DNA from: Reinekea forsetii
GTDB lineage: Bacteria; Pseudomonadota; Gammaproteobacteria; Pseudomonadales; Natronospirillaceae
Assembly: GCF_018860385.1 (NCBI RefSeq)
Contig: NZ_JAHKPH010000011.1
Location: 124,001 to 188,000, forward strand
DNA length: 64,000 nucleotides
Reading direction: 5' to 3'
This document shows positions 61,705 through 64,000 of this stretch, piece after piece. The translations under genes and the position numbers were made by a program. The notes below the pieces were generated by a model. The model saw only the letters and a program-made list of their open reading frames with translations. It was not told the DNA's origin and did no database searches. Each line of letters opens with the position of its first letter. Position 1 is the stretch's first letter.

Positions 61705-62175
61705 TTAAAATTGAATAGCATCTATATAGTCGAGTTGTCGCCATGCTTCATACGAGATAATAGCTACCGCGTTAGATAAATTTAGGCTACGGTTTGATTC
61801 ACGCATAGGAATTTTTATTCGATGTTCCGGCGCGATGCTGTCCATCACATCAGGGTGTAAACCGTGTGTTTCTGCGCCAAAAAGTAAAACGTCATCTTCT
61901 TGGTATTGAACATCGCTATGAAAGCGCGTGCCTTTGGTGGTGCAAGCGATTATCCGTTTCTCGCCCATGGCCTCTTTAAAGGCGTTGTAATTTGGGTGAA
62001 TGGTTACGTTGGCTAAATCATGGTAATCCAGCCCAGCGCGTCGGACCTTTTTTTCATCCAGAGAAAACCCAAGTGGTTCGATCAAATGCAGTTTACAACC
62101 GTTATTGGCAACCAATCGAATAATATTGCCCGTATTAGGCGCGATTTGAGGTTCAAACAAAGCAATTTCAAACAT
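61705..62175 (-). CDS. trmL: tRNA (cytidine(34)-2'-O)-methyltransferase TrmL
   Basis: A 156-residue SPOUT methyltransferase that 2'-O-methylates the wobble base of tRNA-Leu isoacceptors. It begins [20 protein letters not shown] and has the knotted SAM site [16 protein letters not shown], then [20 protein letters not shown]. Size matches E. coli TrmL (157). Stands alone between ubiI and the MSHA operon. Confidence 0.96.
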   Translation of the reverse strand: MFEIALFEPQIAPNTGNIIRLVANNGCKLHLIEPLGFSLDEKKVRRAGLDYHDLANVTIHPNYNAFKEAMGEKRIIACTTKGTRFHSDVQYQEDDVLLFGAETHGLHPDVMDSIAPEHRIKIPMRESNRSLNLSNAVAIISYEAWRQLDYIDAIQF

Positions 62176-62257
62176 GATTGAAGTCTACGTTATGGAATGG
62201 CGCGCATAGTATCGCAAAATGAGACATTTAGGGTAGAAAGCCAAATTAATTCTACCG

Positions 62258-63472
62258 CTAATTGACCCCAATATCGCCCAGAGCTGCCAAGATTAACGGT
62301 CTTTTGGCTAGTGAGTGCTTATTGAGTAAATTCATACCCGCATTACGAGCTAAGACAGAAAAAGGATGCTGAGTGTCAAAACCCCGCTTCAAGGCTTCCA
62401 TTAAAGCTGCAACGGCCCAATTATGGGATTTCCGTGCACGTTGATAGCGCCGCAATACGAAGGGGTGTGTTAAGTCGATCTGTTTTTGCTTTGCTCTTGT
62501 GAGCTCCTGAGCTAAGGCCGCTGCGTCTAAAAAGCCGAGGTTTACACCCAAGCCTGCAAGCGGGTGAATTGCGTGGGCCGCATCGCCAACGATAGCGACT
62601 CGATCTTTGAATACCGTTTTTGCCTGTTGAGCTTTCAGTGGAAATGAAAAACGAGTGTCTATAGCGTCGATTTTCCCAAGTTTATGTTCAAAGGCTTGAT
62701 TCAGTGCAATTCGAAAATCGGCATCGGATAGCGCCAAAAGTGTTTCAGCCTGTGGGGTTTTAACTGACCAAACAATGCTGCTTGTATTTTGACCATCAAG
62801 TTCATCACTTAAGGGCAAAAATGCCAACGGACCTGAATCTAAAAAGACCTGTTGAGCGCAACGATCATGGTTGTGCTGGTGTGTAACGGTTGTCACGATA
62901 GCGGTGTGTTGATAATCCCAATCATAGGTTTCAATTTCCGCTAATTGACGAATAGGTGAGTACTTACCTTCAGCGCCTACCACTAATGAGGCGCTGAGTT
63001 GTTCTTGGCTAGATAGGATAACGTTCGCGCGTTCCTTGTTTTGTTCAAGGCCAGTAACCTGCTTCGATAAAAACAAATCAATGGACTGGTGCTGGTAAAT
63101 ACCTTGCCACAAGGCCTCAATTATGAGGTTGTTTTCGATAATATGCCCCAGGTGGCTGGCTTGAACTTCATCGGCATTGAAATTTAATGCAGCACTGCCA
63201 AGCCCATCCCATACCTGCATTTTATTGTATCCACACATGCGCTGTTTTGGCAGGGTTTGCCAAACCCCTATCGATCGTAAAAATCGTTCACTGGCATGAT
63301 TAATAGCACTGACTCGAGGAGAAAACTGCCCTGATTTTAATGTTAGAGGCTGTGGCGCATTTTTCTCGATTAAAGCAATTTTGAACCCTTTTTGCGCGCA
63401 AGCTAATGCAAGTGAAAGTCCAACCAGACCTGCGCCTGAAATGATGATGTCGTGTGAGTTTGTATGCGTCAT
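62258..63472 (-). CDS. ubiI: UbiI/VisC-type ubiquinone hydroxylase
   Basis: A 404-residue FAD monooxygenase of the UbiH/UbiI/UbiF family. FAD motifs are DIIISGAGLVGLSLALACAQ and VAIVGDAAHAIHPLAGLGVN; RVSAINHASERFLRSIGVWQ, ASHLGHIIEN and WDYQHTAIVTTV match E. coli UbiI (C5 hydroxylation) better than UbiF or UbiH. The C-terminal tail is somewhat different from the enterobacterial one. It lies 7 bp after ubiH. Which ring position it hydroxylates in this organism is inferred. Confidence 0.88.
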   Translation of the reverse strand: MTHTNSHDIIISGAGLVGLSLALACAQKGFKIALIEKNAPQPLTLKSGQFSPRVSAINHASERFLRSIGVWQTLPKQRMCGYNKMQVWDGLGSAALNFNADEVQASHLGHIIENNLIIEALWQGIYQHQSIDLFLSKQVTGLEQNKERANVILSSQEQLSASLVVGAEGKYSPIRQLAEIETYDWDYQHTAIVTTVTHQHNHDRCAQQVFLDSGPLAFLPLSDELDGQNTSSIVWSVKTPQAETLLALSDADFRIALNQAFEHKLGKIDAIDTRFSFPLKAQQAKTVFKDRVAIVGDAAHAIHPLAGLGVNLGFLDAAALAQELTRAKQKQIDLTHPFVLRRYQRARKSHNWAVAALMEALKRGFDTQHPFSVLARNAGMNLLNKHSLAKRPLILAALGDIGVN

Positions 63473-63479
63473 CGAAACC

Positions 63480-64000
63480 TCAAATTAAGCCCGGAGCCTG
63501 TTGTAATAATCCCATGCCTGCCAAAGCGAACGATTGGCTCAATAGCGGGTGGCGATCGAGGCTATTTAACCCTAAGCCGCGACCCACTTGAATAGCGGAT
63601 TGGGGTGAACCAAATAAAGAAATAAGACGATTCGAAAATAATGCGGTTGTCTTTTGGTCTTTCTGCAATTCAGACGCTAAGCACTGGCACTGTTCGAAAC
63701 TTGGCATGGCTTGATTATGCCGGTAAGCGTTGTTCAGGGTTTGGGCGCTGCGCATCATTCCACGAATGGCCAAATTGAACCCCTGGCCTGCAACGGGATG
63801 CAAGGTGGCTGCCGCATTTCCGAGCGCTAAAAATCCGTGACTGATAGCGACCGGTAATTGCTTTTCAACCAGCGGGTAGTCTTGCCAATCGCTTATGTCT
63901 TCGATTAAGCCTAAGCGCTGACCAACCTGCTCATTTAGCCACGCCAGCGATTGTGATTTATCGAACTGGGATATCGATTCGTAAAGATCATTCGGTATGG
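63480..64000 (-). CDS. ubiH: UbiH-type ubiquinone hydroxylase (partial, N-terminus beyond window)
   Basis: The C-terminal 173 or so residues of an FAD monooxygenase; the reading frame is open to the right edge. Visible are YPLVEKQLPVAISHGFLALG, GNAAATLHPVAGQGFNLAIR (the FAD/ribityl-binding DG-type motif) and the C-terminal RLISLFGSPQSAIQVGRGLG. The order ubiH then visC/ubiI is the common gammaproteobacterial one. An internal ATG at 63803 is not the true start. Confidence 0.9.
   Translation of the reverse strand, partial: IPNDLYESISQFDKSQSLAWLNEQVGQRLGLIEDISDWQDYPLVEKQLPVAISHGFLALGNAAATLHPVAGQGFNLAIRGMMRSAQTLNNAYRHNQAMPSFEQCQCLASELQKDQKTTALFSNRLISLFGSPQSAIQVGRGLGLNSLDRHPLLSQSFALAGMGLLQQAPGLI

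Noticed and set aside
1-64000. tRNA, rRNA, CRISPR and insertion sequences
   Set aside because: No cloverleaf with a CCA end, rRNA-like sequence, regular repeat-spacer pattern or transposase frame was recognised anywhere in the window.

Overview
This window is ordinary, dense gammaproteobacterial chromosome with a moderate, AT-leaning base composition. I see no insertion sequence, prophage, CRISPR array, rRNA or tRNA gene. Several blocks keep the gene order I know from Pseudomonas: thrB-polA; ruvX-tonB-gshB divergent from pilGHIJK-chpABC; and hslUV-SPOR protein-argS-priA-rpmE-malic enzyme. These sit beside features more typical of Vibrio-, Alteromonas- or Oceanospirillales-type marine bacteria: an MSHA pilus biogenesis cluster, a class I adenylate cyclase, and a DnaT plus lambda-P-like helicase-loader pair. 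I infer a marine, pilus-bearing, Oceanospirillales-like gammaproteobacterium; the genus cannot be fixed from the sequence alone.

Layout. 1-3541: homoserine kinase (partial) divergent from DNA polymerase I. 3640-6233: a compact signalling set (CheY-like receiver, CheC-like phosphatase, PAS-GGDEF diguanylate cyclase, hemerythrin). 6215-12367, minus strand: nuclease-helicase, FAN1-type nuclease, RuvX, TonB, GshB. 12620-25285: complete Pil-Chp chemosensory operon with a 2245-residue ChpA. 25293-28154: class I adenylate cyclase convergent with chpC. 28331-30508: OmpR/EnvZ-type two-component pair. 30610-31725: deoD-cdd nucleoside salvage. 31720-35511, minus: TrmB-like regulator, flavin reductase, small membrane protein, UbiD, DUF971 protein. 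35657-42488, minus: hslUV (with a recognisable heat-shock promoter), SPOR protein, argS, priA. 42648-46766: rpmE, a secreted-type dienelactone hydrolase (minus), malic enzyme, and a TerB-like/SH3 membrane protein. 46786-48301, minus: helicase loader and DnaT. 48519-50402: ABC exporter pair. 50407-61383, minus: patatin-like protein and the MSHA assembly operon mshI-(PilN-like)-J-K-L-M-N-TPR-E-G. 61705-64000, minus: TrmL, UbiI and UbiH (partial).

How it fits together. Much of the window looks like surface sensing and pilus control: Pil-Chp, a cAMP synthase next to it, a TonB-type gene beside it, a diguanylate cyclase with an intact active site and product-inhibition site, and an MshE ATPase whose N-terminus carries the pattern of the c-di-GMP-binding MshEN domain. 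The least expected single observation is that DNA polymerase I has lost three of the four metal-binding carboxylates of its proofreading exonuclease while its polymerase and 5'-nuclease parts look intact. Other points worth following are the REC-CheC-GGDEF module, the overlapping ruvX/FAN1/nuclease-helicase genes in a locus where yqgE is missing, the DnaT/P-like loader pair with a 104-bp gene overlap, and a palindrome-rich repeat-like block upstream of hslV.
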